From: a virus
Direction: 5' to 3' (one strand)
Virus record (IMG/VR): IMGVR_UViG_3300018906_000008
Location: 1-28,856 of that record
DNA: 28,856 nucleotides
Below the pieces are notes generated by a model, which worked only from the letters and a program-made list of their open reading frames with translations, ran no database searches and was not told the DNA's origin. Below are positions 22,039 through 28,856 of the stretch, one piece after another. Both the position numbers and the translations under genes were made by a program. Within the stretch, counting starts at the first letter, position 1, and each line of letters begins with the position of its first letter.

Positions 22039-22632
22039 TTAATTTCTCCCGGCTGCCTGCCTGATGAGGGAGTTCATGTCAACGTGCGCCTGGGTTGTGC
22101 GCCCCGCGCCGCCGTTGGCAGAACCTCCGCTGAGGATGAACAACTCAGGAGCTTCGCGTTTGACTTGCTGAATGAGGGGCTTGAGATTCGTGATCTCGCC
22201 CGTCTCATCGTCGTACTCGAAGGACGGCTCGATCATCCGCAACACGGCGCGAGGGTTGCGCGCCCCGACCTTCTCCTGCGGATCGGTCAGGTAGTGCAAA
22301 GCCTTGTCGCGCGCCGCCGTTCGGCGCAGTTCCGTGCGGGCGTCGTCTCGCTCCTTCTCCGCCGCTTCCACTCTGAGTTTCAACTTTTCCGCTTCCGTCA
22401 TCGCCGCTTCATTGGCGGCCTTCTGCGCAGCTTCCTGAGCGGCCTTGACCGCCCGTTCCGTTTCGCGTTTGACGATGCGATTCAGTTCGGTTTGCGAGAA
22501 CGTTTTCTCGTCACCCTCAGTTGATTTAGCGGCCTGAGTATCCGCGCCCGACCCGGCTCCGGTGGTGTCTTGTTTGCCCGCTCCCTCAGCGGTTTGTCCC
22601 GGTGCAGCGTCGTTGGTGTTGTCGTCTGGCAT
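22039..22632 (-). CDS. capsid scaffolding protein
   Basis: 197 residues from ATG 22632, supported by AAAGGAATCTC; an upstream in-frame start at 22695 lies inside the terminator and is rejected. An acidic, Gly/Ala-rich disordered N-terminus precedes a highly charged Ala/Glu/Lys coiled coil (about 45-105), then a short globular end with RNPRAVLRMIEPSFEYDDET. This is the profile of gp20/DUF4355-like scaffolds that guide capsid assembly. A strong terminator lies 37 nt upstream of its start. Confidence 0.85.
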   Translation of the reverse strand: MPDDNTNDAAPGQTAEGAGKQDTTGAGSGADTQAAKSTEGDEKTFSQTELNRIVKRETERAVKAAQEAAQKAANEAAMTEAEKLKLRVEAAEKERDDARTELRRTAARDKALHYLTDPQEKVGARNPRAVLRMIEPSFEYDDETGEITNLKPLIQQVKREAPELFILSGGSANGGAGRTTQAHVDMNSLIRQAAGRN

Positions 22633-22668
22633 GAGATTCCTTTGCGGAAAATAGGAAGGGCTGTAAAC

Positions 22669-22715
22669 GCAAAAAACCCGCAGACGGAACTCCATTAGGA
22701 ATCCATCTGCGGGTT
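22669..22715 (-). terminator. intrinsic terminator upstream of the scaffold gene
   Basis: AACCCGCAGA (22675-22684) pairs with TCTGCGGGTT (22706-22715); the loop has a further inner GGA/TCC pairing. On the minus strand it is followed by six T's (complement of 22671-22676). It ends about 37 nt before the scaffold ATG. Confidence 0.85.
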
Positions 22716-22841
22716 AGTGCCTTGAAAGGTTACTGCCCTAAATTGTTTTTGGACTATTCGGCGCTTTCACCGGCCACCGAGCGATCCGTTCGTACTGCCG
22801 CACGAGTCCTGCTTTCGCAGGCATAGCCCAAACTTAAAAGA

Positions 22842-23009
22842 TCATCTGCCGCAATGCTCGCATTTTTCAATCTTCAGGTATTTGCGAAGCGCGACAACTA
22901 TCAATATCAAACCGTGCAGTATGCTCAAAGCAAGCGCACGCTCACCGTCAGGCGATACTATATCACGTTTTCTCTCTGTAGTGGAAAGATTATTAAGATT
23001 GGCGCTCAT
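22842..23009 (-). CDS. small membrane protein with C-terminal CxxC
   Basis: 55 residues (MSANLNNLSTTERKR... to ...KIEKCEHCGR). One hydrophobic helix at about 26-41 (LALSILHGLILIVVAL) lies between a charged N-terminus and a short basic tail that ends in CEHCGR. Its ATG is 3 nt after the stop of the frame-broken gene upstream, so the two form a pair. The following 126 nt before the terminator (22716-22841) contain no further gene I can support. Function unknown; a membrane-anchored zinc knuckle or a small holin-like protein are both possible. Confidence 0.55.
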   Translation of the reverse strand: MSANLNNLSTTERKRDIVSPDGERALALSILHGLILIVVALRKYLKIEKCEHCGR

Positions 23010-23012
23010 AAA

Positions 23013-23208
23013 TCATTGACTCGTCAACTGAGCATGCCGGACGGCTATCCTGTCCGGGTACAAATACTGTCCACAGCCTTTCGTATAGAGTCCCGCAACA
23101 TACCAACACCGCTCTGGCCGAATCAGATAGCAGGAGGCCAAGCACGTCGGACAAAACCAGTGCCCCTGCCTCCTGCTTTTTCCACAAGTGCCGGTGTCTA
23201 ATTCTCAT
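23013..23208 (-). pseudogene. zinc-ribbon gene apparently broken by a frameshift
   Basis: ATG 23208 opens MRIRHRHLWKKQEAGALVLS, but the protein-like continuation is in another frame: HWFCPTCLASC, later CWYVAGLYTKGCGQYLYPD and an end at TGA 23013, with cysteines spaced as in a zinc ribbon. That frame has no start codon downstream of its own stop. A single base less in the run of five A's (about 23180) would join both into one 64-residue protein. A sequencing error, decay or +1 frameshifting would all explain it. Confidence 0.45.
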
Positions 23209-23233
23209 TCCCGTACTCGTCAGTTATTTCTAG

Positions 23234-23242
23234 TGCTATAAT
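23234..23242 (+). promoter_or_regulatory. extended -10 promoter
   Basis: TGCTATAAT: a TGn extension plus perfect TATAAT (23237-23242), 6 nt before the ATG at 23249. No good -35 is seen, as often with extended -10 promoters. Confidence 0.6.
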
Positions 23243-23248
23243 CCTTCC

Positions 23249-23599
23249 ATGCACCCTTATCCACCTGAACTGATTGAACGCGCCGATGAGGTTGTTGCCC
23301 TCGCCAGATTCGTCACGCCTACCGATAAGGAAGGTATCCTCGCGCTCTATCAGGAACTTTTGGATCAAAACAATCTAATGTCGCCCGAAGACCGTGATAC
23401 AACTATCAGCAACGGCAACATCCCGCTCGCAATGTGCGCCCCATTTTCACCCGGCGACTTAATAGCCTGCATCCCCTTCCGCGTCGGACTGATAGAGGAA
23501 GTCCCATTTGACGACTTTCTACAACACGTCGAATCAAGTCTGCGCCGCACCCTGCATCAAACTGCCCTTGAATACTTAAGTGGTGAACGAACAGCGTAA
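23249..23599 (+). CDS. hypothetical moron protein (island 2)
   Basis: 116 residues from ATG 23249. Soluble and mostly helical (YPPELIERADEVVALARF, FLQHVESSLRRTL), with a central FSPGDLIACIPF. It opposes the late operon and is divergent from the small minus-strand genes. There is no Shine-Dalgarno (CTTCC precedes the ATG), but an extended -10 promoter puts the transcription start on or next to the ATG. It is probably expressed independently of the late genes. No family recognised. Confidence 0.7.
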   Translation: MHPYPPELIERADEVVALARFVTPTDKEGILALYQELLDQNNLMSPEDRDTTISNGNIPLAMCAPFSPGDLIACIPFRVGLIEEVPFDDFLQHVESSLRRTLHQTALEYLSGERTA

Positions 23600-23612
23600 C
23601 CGTAGCTCCCTG

Positions 23613-23846
23613 TTAGGCGCTTCGTTGAAATTTGAAGCGCGGCCAATATCCGCCCTCGCCTTCTATCTCAACCCATTCGTGCGGGCGTTTGCTATCATCA
23701 TGCGGAAGCCTTACAAGCCTTATTACTCGCGCTGGAAGGTTGAGGGGCATAAAGTACCCGCGCCGGGCTTCTACGACATCACCACGCCTAACATCAGCAC
23801 GCACCCGACCAGGTTCAGCTTGAATGTCATCGTTAGCTTGCGCCAT
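23613..23846 (-). CDS. small hypothetical late protein
   Basis: 77 residues from ATG 23846, with AGAAGGA upstream; an upstream in-frame start at 23882 has poorer context. It has VRRGDVVEARRGYFMPLNLP and ends with HEWVEIEGEGGYWPRFKFQ, a small-beta-domain look. It follows the zincin gene in the late operon and precedes moron island 2. Family unknown. Confidence 0.6.
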   Translation of the reverse strand: MAQANDDIQAEPGRVRADVRRGDVVEARRGYFMPLNLPARVIRLVRLPHDDSKRPHEWVEIEGEGGYWPRFKFQRSA

Positions 23847-23874
23847 TATCTTGATCCTTCTCGGCAGGCGCGCG

Positions 23875-24417
23875 TCAGGCACGTTTATGCCTCTCCTTGC
23901 CCTTACTCGCGTCCATTAACTCCCACGCCTTGAACATGGTTTTATTGGCTTTGTCGCCTAACCTCTCCTTTGTCCTGCCCGCTTTCTCCTGCATCAGCGT
24001 GCGCATGATGATCATGGTGTCCTGCGTCACCATTTCGCCGCGCGCCCGCACTTCTTCCATCAGCATCTTGTGAAACTTCGGCGCGTCGTCGGCGGGCACT
24101 AATTCGCCGATGATCGTGCGCGCCCAATCATCCATCGGTGCGCGCAGTATGTGGATCAGTTCATGCGCCGCATCCTCGGATTTTGCCGCATCCGATTGTG
24201 CAAACCAACTTGGTTGCAGCCTGATGGATGCCCAGCGGTAATCGTAGTAGGTATTGATCTGCGCGTTTACGTCTTCATTCGTGTCGTTGGCATGTTCAGC
24301 GTGGATGAAAACATGATCGCACCACTGCGGCAACAGCACTTCGAGGGGCGCAAAGATTCGCTCCACTACGGGCAGCAACTCCGCCGGTATATCATCTTCG
24401 TATCTAAACTTGCTCAT
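23875..24417 (-). CDS. putative zincin-like metalloprotein in the head module
   Basis: 180 residues. HELIH at 85-89 (SEDAAHELIHILRAP) is a HExxH zinc-site motif in a helix, as in minigluzincin proteases. A downstream third ligand is not certain; E104 and the AELLP/DD region are candidates. The rest is charged, with a C-terminal Lys/Arg-rich tail. It lies between portal and scaffold, where a prohead protease usually sits. Start ATG overlaps the preceding gene by 14 nt. Catalytic activity is inferred. Confidence 0.65.
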   Translation of the reverse strand: MSKFRYEDDIPAELLPVVERIFAPLEVLLPQWCDHVFIHAEHANDTNEDVNAQINTYYDYRWASIRLQPSWFAQSDAAKSEDAAHELIHILRAPMDDWARTIIGELVPADDAPKFHKMLMEEVRARGEMVTQDTMIIMRTLMQEKAGRTKERLGDKANKTMFKAWELMDASKGKERHKRA

Positions 24418-24637
24418 GCGCTTTCACCCCATCTCCACTCACAAACAATCGCACCCACTCACGCGCCCGCTCCCTATCCGTCACTTCAAACACCGCGCCG
24501 CGTCCCATTGCACGATAAAATTCCACCGGATTAACGGCATCGCGCAGCAACCAGCCGATGCGCTGAAGAATGAAATCGCACTCATCGTCTGCCAGGCGCG
24601 CAGGATCAGGCTGCACACTCTCTTTAATCTTCTTCAT
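24404..24637 (-). CDS. small hypothetical late protein
   Basis: 77 residues from ATG 24637, just after the stop of the preceding gene; an upstream in-frame start at 24697 overlaps that gene and is rejected. Features: ADDECDFILQRIGWLLRD and VEFYRAMGRGAVFEVTDRER; helical and charged. Overlaps the zincin gene start by 14 nt. Function unknown. Confidence 0.6.
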   Translation of the reverse strand: MKKIKESVQPDPARLADDECDFILQRIGWLLRDAVNPVEFYRAMGRGAVFEVTDRERAREWVRLFVSGDGVKAHEQV

Positions 24638-24639
24638 AG

Positions 24640-24915
24640 TTAATTCAAAACCATCGTCGCAACGCGCGCCCTCTTTTCGAGAAAGAATTTGATACATCCC
24701 ATCAAAGCCAAGCCGACAGACAGCCCCGGTTCAATGCTTTTATCCAGCGGCGCATGTGCCACATAAGTTTTACCGTCAATCGTGATCGCAACTTCTAAAG
24801 CCACGCCACTCGACGGATTGCCGATGATGAACTCCGGCCTCCTGTCCTGATTCGTAAAGCGAATCACCGCATCGTTTTGAATGCACCACGCGATTGCGTC
24901 TCCGTAGCTGTTCAT
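24640..24915 (-). CDS. small hypothetical late protein
   Basis: 91 residues; ATGA overlap with the upstream gene and AAAGGC nearby support the start. A beta-rich middle (SGVALEVAITIDGKTYVAH) resembles the DNA-contact or 'Phage_TAC' style small domains, but no family is claimed. One weakly hydrophobic stretch (GLSVGLALMGCIKFFLE) lies near the end. Confidence 0.6.
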   Translation of the reverse strand: MNSYGDAIAWCIQNDAVIRFTNQDRRPEFIIGNPSSGVALEVAITIDGKTYVAHAPLDKSIEPGLSVGLALMGCIKFFLEKRARVATMVLN

Positions 24916-25232
24916 CTTTTAGCCTTTCGTGTTTTTTGTGCTGCCAGTGAGAGGGCGCATCCTCCCGTGCTGAAAGCTAATCCCCCACATAATGGAAAAC
25001 CGCAGTAAGAGCAGGATGGGTTATCTATTCGAGATTGTTGCTTCCAAATTCGATCCACATGCTGGTATTTTCGCCCGACCGTGTAGTTGCGCATTACATC
25101 ATCCGCTATGGAAAGCAGATCGGAGGCGATTCGCCCTGCCTCTTCAATAATCGCTGCCTGCATAGCCAGCAAGTGGCATAACTCCGGTGATATAAAATAA
25201 AATCGCTTGCCGGTAACACGAGAGGTTCTCAT
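24912..25232 (-). CDS. small cysteine-containing hypothetical protein
   Basis: 106 residues from ATG 25232, immediately after the upstream stop. N-terminal helices (LCHLLAMQAAIIEEAGRIAS) are followed by a CSYCGFPLC cluster and an extra Cys, a likely metal-binding knuckle. Ends with a basic tail. It belongs to the portal-to-scaffold block; role unknown. Confidence 0.6.
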   Translation of the reverse strand: MRTSRVTGKRFYFISPELCHLLAMQAAIIEEAGRIASDLLSIADDVMRNYTVGRKYQHVDRIWKQQSRIDNPSCSYCGFPLCGGLAFSTGGCALSLAAQKTRKAKR

Positions 25233-25481
25233 TTATATCCACTCCTTCAGATTATTAGCGGCAAGACAGGTGATAATCTTAAGCAGGCGCTCCGGCGTCA
25301 CCTCAGCCCCGGCAGAAACAATGACGTACCCGTACGTCACTTTACTATCCTTAGTCCGCAGCGAGACGGAAATAGCCCCATCCTGCCCGTACTCCGAAAA
25401 CTCCAGCCTCGCGCCTACCCTTGCCCATTGTCTCACTGCATCAGCGAGCGCAGAGCAGGAAGTTGAATCTTTTTCTGTCAT
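25233..25481 (-). CDS. small hypothetical late protein
   Basis: 82 residues; its ATG overlaps the portal stop (ATGA), which supports the start. Mixed alpha/beta: ALADAVRQWARVGARLEFSE, then TYGYVIVSAGAEVTPERLL. No motif recognised. Translationally coupled to the portal, so it is expressed with the head module. Confidence 0.6.
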   Translation of the reverse strand: MTEKDSTSCSALADAVRQWARVGARLEFSEYGQDGAISVSLRTKDSKVTYGYVIVSAGAEVTPERLLKIITCLAANNLKEWI

Positions 25482-26800
25482 CGCCCCTGCCCTTCTTCCG
25501 TTATGGACTCATCTCTGACACGTTCGATCTCCTGATCTGTATAGTTCAGTTCCTTAAATGCCTGCGTCCGACTCATGCCGAGTTTTTCTACCCGCTCCAC
25601 GATCATCTCCTGCTGCTCTTTCTCGTTTCGCGGCGTGGTATCCCGCCACAGGGCGTCAAGTTCAACCTCGGCGTCAATATTGCTCACCTTGAGAGCGAAC
25701 TTAAACATTGCCTCCCAAGTCGCACCGAACGCGACTTGTCGATCATCCACTTTCGATGTCAGACGGAACTCTAAAGTCTTCAACGCTTCGCCACTTGGCG
25801 GGTTGCCCGTACCGGCCATAAAATAGTGCGCGGGGATACCCGTCACCATCGCCATATCCAGTTTGTATCCCTCTTTGACCTTCTGCAATTGCTCAAGATT
25901 CGCCGCTTCAAGTTCGCCGAATTTGGCGTCCTTCGCCGCCGTCGCCCAAAACTCATTAACGACAAACGGATTGATCTTTTTGCCAGTCGCGGGATCGACC
26001 GGCAACTCTACTCCGGTCGCATAGCGTTGCTTGAAAGCCTGCTCCTCGCCGCCGATCAACATGTCACGCAGGGTTTTATTCAGAGCATCCTGCACAGGGA
26101 TAGCCTCTGACAGTTCGGACACACCGAAGCCGGAGCAGCCCGCCCCGTTGCCGAAATGAAAGACGGGAACCTGGCCGTATGGGTTAAGCACTTGCGGCTC
26201 GTCCGGGTGCTCTATGAAAAGCCCGGCCTTCACTTGCGCGCCCTGTCTGAGCGGCGTTCGCGTGACGTACTTTTCAATGCGGTCGGGATAGTACAGATTG
26301 ATCGCCACTCGCTTATCGGCGAGCGTCCACTTGCGCGCCGCAACTGCCACGACATCCGGCTCCTCTTCGTCATACGCCACCGTCATCATGTGCGCGTAGT
26401 TCGGATGAATGGTGACGAGATTGGTGACAGGCGACGGCCAGACGACGGCATAAGCATCACCCGCCGTCAATGCTTCAAGATGAATCTCTCCCACGCGCTG
26501 CTCCGCCCGGTTGCGTCGCCAGATGACGCTTAAAGCATCCCCGACCGCATCGGGCGATCCGTCCTTCGACTTCACCTTGTTATGCGTCAGCCCGGAGAGT
26601 TTCAATCTATCGCGCACGCTCGTCACAACCGCCGGGCACATGTTGAGTCGGGCGCGACGCAGCAGGGCGGCGAAGTCGGAACGCAGTTCGGCGGGCACGA
26701 AGTCGAGGCGATGCCGCCCTTCGTAGTAATCGCGCATGAGGGCGTAATTCGCCGCCCGCGCGGAAAGAGAGTCAATCGCCCATTCCAAATCAGCGTTCAA
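25478..26800 (-). CDS. portal protein, SPP1 gp6-like
   Basis: 440 residues from TTG 26800, with GAAGGTGAC upstream inside the terL stop region. It has the layout of SPP1-type portals: an N-terminal YYEGRHRLDFVP, a central DAYAVVWPSP block, then GIPAHYFMAGTGNPPSGEALK, a GxPS-like motif of the portal family, and a C-terminal helical ERVEKLGMSRTQAFKEL. The dodecameric ring is the DNA entry and exit channel and the terminase docking site. It is directly downstream of terL and translationally coupled to a small gene. Confidence 0.88.
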   Translation of the reverse strand: MNADLEWAIDSLSARAANYALMRDYYEGRHRLDFVPAELRSDFAALLRRARLNMCPAVVTSVRDRLKLSGLTHNKVKSKDGSPDAVGDALSVIWRRNRAEQRVGEIHLEALTAGDAYAVVWPSPVTNLVTIHPNYAHMMTVAYDEEEPDVVAVAARKWTLADKRVAINLYYPDRIEKYVTRTPLRQGAQVKAGLFIEHPDEPQVLNPYGQVPVFHFGNGAGCSGFGVSELSEAIPVQDALNKTLRDMLIGGEEQAFKQRYATGVELPVDPATGKKINPFVVNEFWATAAKDAKFGELEAANLEQLQKVKEGYKLDMAMVTGIPAHYFMAGTGNPPSGEALKTLEFRLTSKVDDRQVAFGATWEAMFKFALKVSNIDAEVELDALWRDTTPRNEKEQQEMIVERVEKLGMSRTQAFKELNYTDQEIERVRDESITEEGQGR

Positions 26801-26803
26801 GCG

Positions 26804-28231
26804 TCACCTTCTTTTGAATATGTGAAGAGTGCGATCCGCGTCCGGTTCATTCAACTTGCTGAATGCGCCGCTGCTCGCGTCCACCTGATCGTCGTTTTTG
26901 CCGTTCGGAAAGGCTGTCAATTCGTCCCGGTAGGCTTTGTTCCACGCGCCTGCGACCACACGCACATTGCCCGCCTCGCATTGATCCGCGAACGGGTCGG
27001 CGCGCGTCACCTTGTCGTTTCGCGCCATCTCGGTCTTGACCGCCAAACCCGCCATCAATCGCACGATGTTGTCTATGACCTCGACGGCCAGGCCGGGCAC
27101 TTTCTCGATCCACGTCGTGACGGGCTGGCGCGAGCGCCCGTCCCCGTGCACGCCGCCGCGCAGTTGATCGGCTTCGGCGGTCGCACGAATATGCTCGTTT
27201 CGCTCGCGCGGCGACCACTGCCCGCGCGCCACATCCTCAACGTAAAAGAGTCCGTCCGGCGTGCGCGACATCAGTACGCCAACGCTGTAATCCGCCTTGC
27301 TGGAATCCGAGCCGCCCAAATCCCAATACCGGATGCGCCGGATGTCGTCACCCGCAGGCAGAGCGGGCACGATGGGCAGTTGATGCAACTTAAACATGTT
27401 GCCCTCGCGTGCCTTCGGCGTCCCCTGATAGAGCGCGAGAAACGTTTGCGGATTCTCTGCCTGAATCTTTTCCAGATAATCAACCGGGTAGCGGGCTGAG
27501 AGCGGTTCGCCCATCTCTCTCCCCATCGGATCGTCGTCGCCGTCGGCAATGGCGGCGAAGCGCAGATACTCCCACCCGCCCTGCTCCTGCAACCTGCCCG
27601 CGAAATCGTCCTCCACCCAACGATGAAACATGACCACAACATTCGTGTCAGGGTTCAGGCGCGGCATCACTACGTCCGTCCACCAGCCCCAGATGCTCGC
27701 GTTGATGACGGGCGATCTGGCCTCTTCCCTGTTCTTGTACGGGTCGTCAATGATCAGGGTGTCTACGCCCATTCCGACGAAGCCGGAGGCGAGGCCAAGC
27801 GCCTTAAACGATGGGTTAGCGTCTAAGAGTGAGGCGCGTTGCAGGGTTGACCACTCATCGGCGGGCACTTTGTCCGGCACGCGCACGTGCGGAAAGGCGC
27901 GCGTAAACTCCGGCGAGCGCATGATGGAGAGGTTGACTTTGCTGAACCGCTCTGCATGCGTCAGGTTGTAGCAGGCGAGGCGGATACGCGAAAGCGGATT
28001 GACACCAAGACTCCACGCCGGAAACCTCTGCGAGACGATGATCGACTTTCCAAATTGCGGCGGGCCGTGCATCAGAATGCGCTGCCCCGTCTGGTGCGGC
28101 AACAGTTGAAGGCGGCGGCACACGAACTGCTGCCACGCCTCCAACTCGAAGGAGATGGTCGGCGCGATGAAATCGGCCAGCGCGGGCGGATCGGGCGCGC
28201 CTGTCGCAGTAGCCGAAGCACGTTGCGCCAT
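26804..28231 (-). CDS. terL: terminase large subunit
   Basis: 475 residues from ATG 28231. An upstream extension to 28321 runs into terS, and AAGGTGG lies just before 28231. Walker A GPPQFGKS (56-63), Walker B TLIIDDP (158-164) and an ATPase coupling region are followed by an RNase-H-type nuclease with Asp304 (YWDLGGSD) and a C-terminal NDDQVDA. It pumps and cuts concatemeric DNA into the prohead. The packaging strategy (cos or pac) cannot be read here. Only 10 nt separate it from terS. Confidence 0.93.
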   Translation of the reverse strand: MAQRASATATGAPDPPALADFIAPTISFELEAWQQFVCRRLQLLPHQTGQRILMHGPPQFGKSIIVSQRFPAWSLGVNPLSRIRLACYNLTHAERFSKVNLSIMRSPEFTRAFPHVRVPDKVPADEWSTLQRASLLDANPSFKALGLASGFVGMGVDTLIIDDPYKNREEARSPVINASIWGWWTDVVMPRLNPDTNVVVMFHRWVEDDFAGRLQEQGGWEYLRFAAIADGDDDPMGREMGEPLSARYPVDYLEKIQAENPQTFLALYQGTPKAREGNMFKLHQLPIVPALPAGDDIRRIRYWDLGGSDSSKADYSVGVLMSRTPDGLFYVEDVARGQWSPRERNEHIRATAEADQLRGGVHGDGRSRQPVTTWIEKVPGLAVEVIDNIVRLMAGLAVKTEMARNDKVTRADPFADQCEAGNVRVVAGAWNKAYRDELTAFPNGKNDDQVDASSGAFSKLNEPDADRTLHIFKRR

Positions 28232-28241
28232 TGCCACCTTA

Positions 28242-28628
28242 TCAGCGGTCGGCCACAGATGAGGCCGCATCAGCGACGGCGGCGATGTCGAGTTTAATTC
28301 CATCCGTTTCACTCTGCGCAAACTTCAACCAATCAAGAATGTCTTTTTCCGTCAGCACCGTGCCGTCCTCACGTGTTTTCTGTCTAATAGCTCGCATCGC
28401 AAGCCGCAAACGCTCTGCCCTGCCTGCGATGTCAACCATCAACGAGAGCCGATCCACTTCCGCTGCAAACTCCTGATGTTGCTGCCAGCGGTAAATGGTA
28501 GCCTCGCCAACGTTGTGCGTTTTCGCAGTTTCCGCCTTAGTCCTACCCTCTGCGAGACTTACAGCTACAGCAGACGATTTCAGCGTCCACTTAAAACCTA
28601 CCAACTTTCTATCGTTTTCCCCGCTCAC
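28242..28628 (-). CDS. terS: terminase small subunit
   Basis: 128 residues. An N-terminal helix-turn-helix (VSLAEGRTKAETAKTHN then VGEATIYRWQQHQEF) recognises the packaging site; helical oligomerisation segments follow (SLMVDIAGRAERLRLAMRAI). Position directly before terL is diagnostic. The start at 28628 lies 4 nt after the stop of the upstream gene. Confidence 0.82.
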   Translation of the reverse strand: MSGENDRKLVGFKWTLKSSAVAVSLAEGRTKAETAKTHNVGEATIYRWQQHQEFAAEVDRLSLMVDIAGRAERLRLAMRAIRQKTREDGTVLTEKDILDWLKFAQSETDGIKLDIAAVADAASSVADR

Positions 28629-28632
28629 CCTC

Positions 28633-28845
28633 TTACCTCAACCTGCTTCCCAGCATCTGCAATCTCACCCGTTCAAAGCTATCAACCGCCTCCTTCGCGT
28701 CCTGCTTCCACCGCGCGAAATGGCGGCGATACTCTTCTTCCGTCATCTCAACCCACCGCCCGGCAATGAGGTACTTCTTTGTCGGCGCGGGCGGCTGTTT
28801 CAAGGTAACTATTTCCTTCCCGGCGTTGTCACCTCGCCAGATCAA
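28633..28845 (-). CDS. small hypothetical protein, probably partial at the window edge
   Basis: 70 residues if started at TTG 28845, but the frame stays open to the right edge, so the true start may lie outside. The C-terminal part is clear: KKYLIAGRWVEMTEEEYRRHFARWKQ, then a helix ending LQMLGSRLR. It precedes terS by 4 nt, so it is the first visible gene of the late operon. Function unknown. Confidence 0.6.
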   Translation of the reverse strand: MIWRGDNAGKEIVTLKQPPAPTKKYLIAGRWVEMTEEEYRRHFARWKQDAKEAVDSFERVRLQMLGSRLR

Positions 28846-28856
28846 CCGCCCATGAG

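Noticed and set aside
22854-23201. 115-residue plus-strand frame
   Set aside because: Opposite to the small membrane-protein gene and zinc-ribbon frame; basic and repetitive composition typical of a shadow.
23580-23933. 117-residue plus-strand frame
   Set aside because: It is opposite to minus genes with a ribosome site and operon context, and overlaps the end of the 23249 gene without one of its own.
26582-27499. 305-residue plus-strand frame opposite terL and the portal
   Set aside because: Arg/His/Ala-rich antisense shadow of two confidently identified genes.

Overview
The window is almost entirely a tailed-bacteriophage genome, or a very large part of one, of the long-tailed siphovirus type. 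It reads as a temperate phage or phage-plasmid of an unidentified bacterium. The host cannot be named from the sequence; the Rep protein's C-terminal CPDCRGTGW-type zinc motif reminds me of plasmid proteins from Acidobacteriota, but this is weak. I recognise no integrase, transposase, rRNA, tRNA, CRISPR array or classical lysis gene.

Left end (1-6.8 kb), early/maintenance region. Small plus-strand genes, many with paired cysteines typical of zinc ribbons, sit either side of a minus-strand block: a small helix-turn-helix gene, a ParA ATPase and a winged-helix replication or partition protein whose gene carries 18-bp iteron-like repeats. Further right are a J-domain protein, a promoter with duplicated operator-like sequences, a second helix-turn-helix gene and an HNH endonuclease. 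ParA plus a Rep-like gene and no integrase suggests plasmid-like maintenance.

Right part (28.8 kb back to 6.9 kb, minus strand), late region. Read in transcription order it is a canonical siphovirus module: small gene, TerS, TerL, SPP1-type portal, six small genes (one with an HELIH zincin motif), scaffold, HK97-fold capsid, small connector genes, major tail protein, tail assembly chaperone, tape measure, a small gene sharing a motif with the tape-measure C-terminus, lambda-M-like minor tail protein, J-like tip protein, three small or mid-size genes and a beta-helix tail spike. Genes are tightly packed, with many ATGA or TAATG overlaps. The chaperone has an out-of-frame second domain that needs a +1 (or -2) frameshift, the G/GT arrangement.

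Two islands interrupt the late operon, at 12.8-13.6 kb and 22.7-23.6 kb. Each has a plus-strand gene opposing the operon, driven by a promoter placed so close to the ATG that the mRNA would be nearly leaderless. Each also has small minus-strand genes followed by a strong intrinsic terminator that sits immediately before a structural gene. They look like two 'morons' of the same design, and their terminators imply that late transcription must read through, for example by antitermination.
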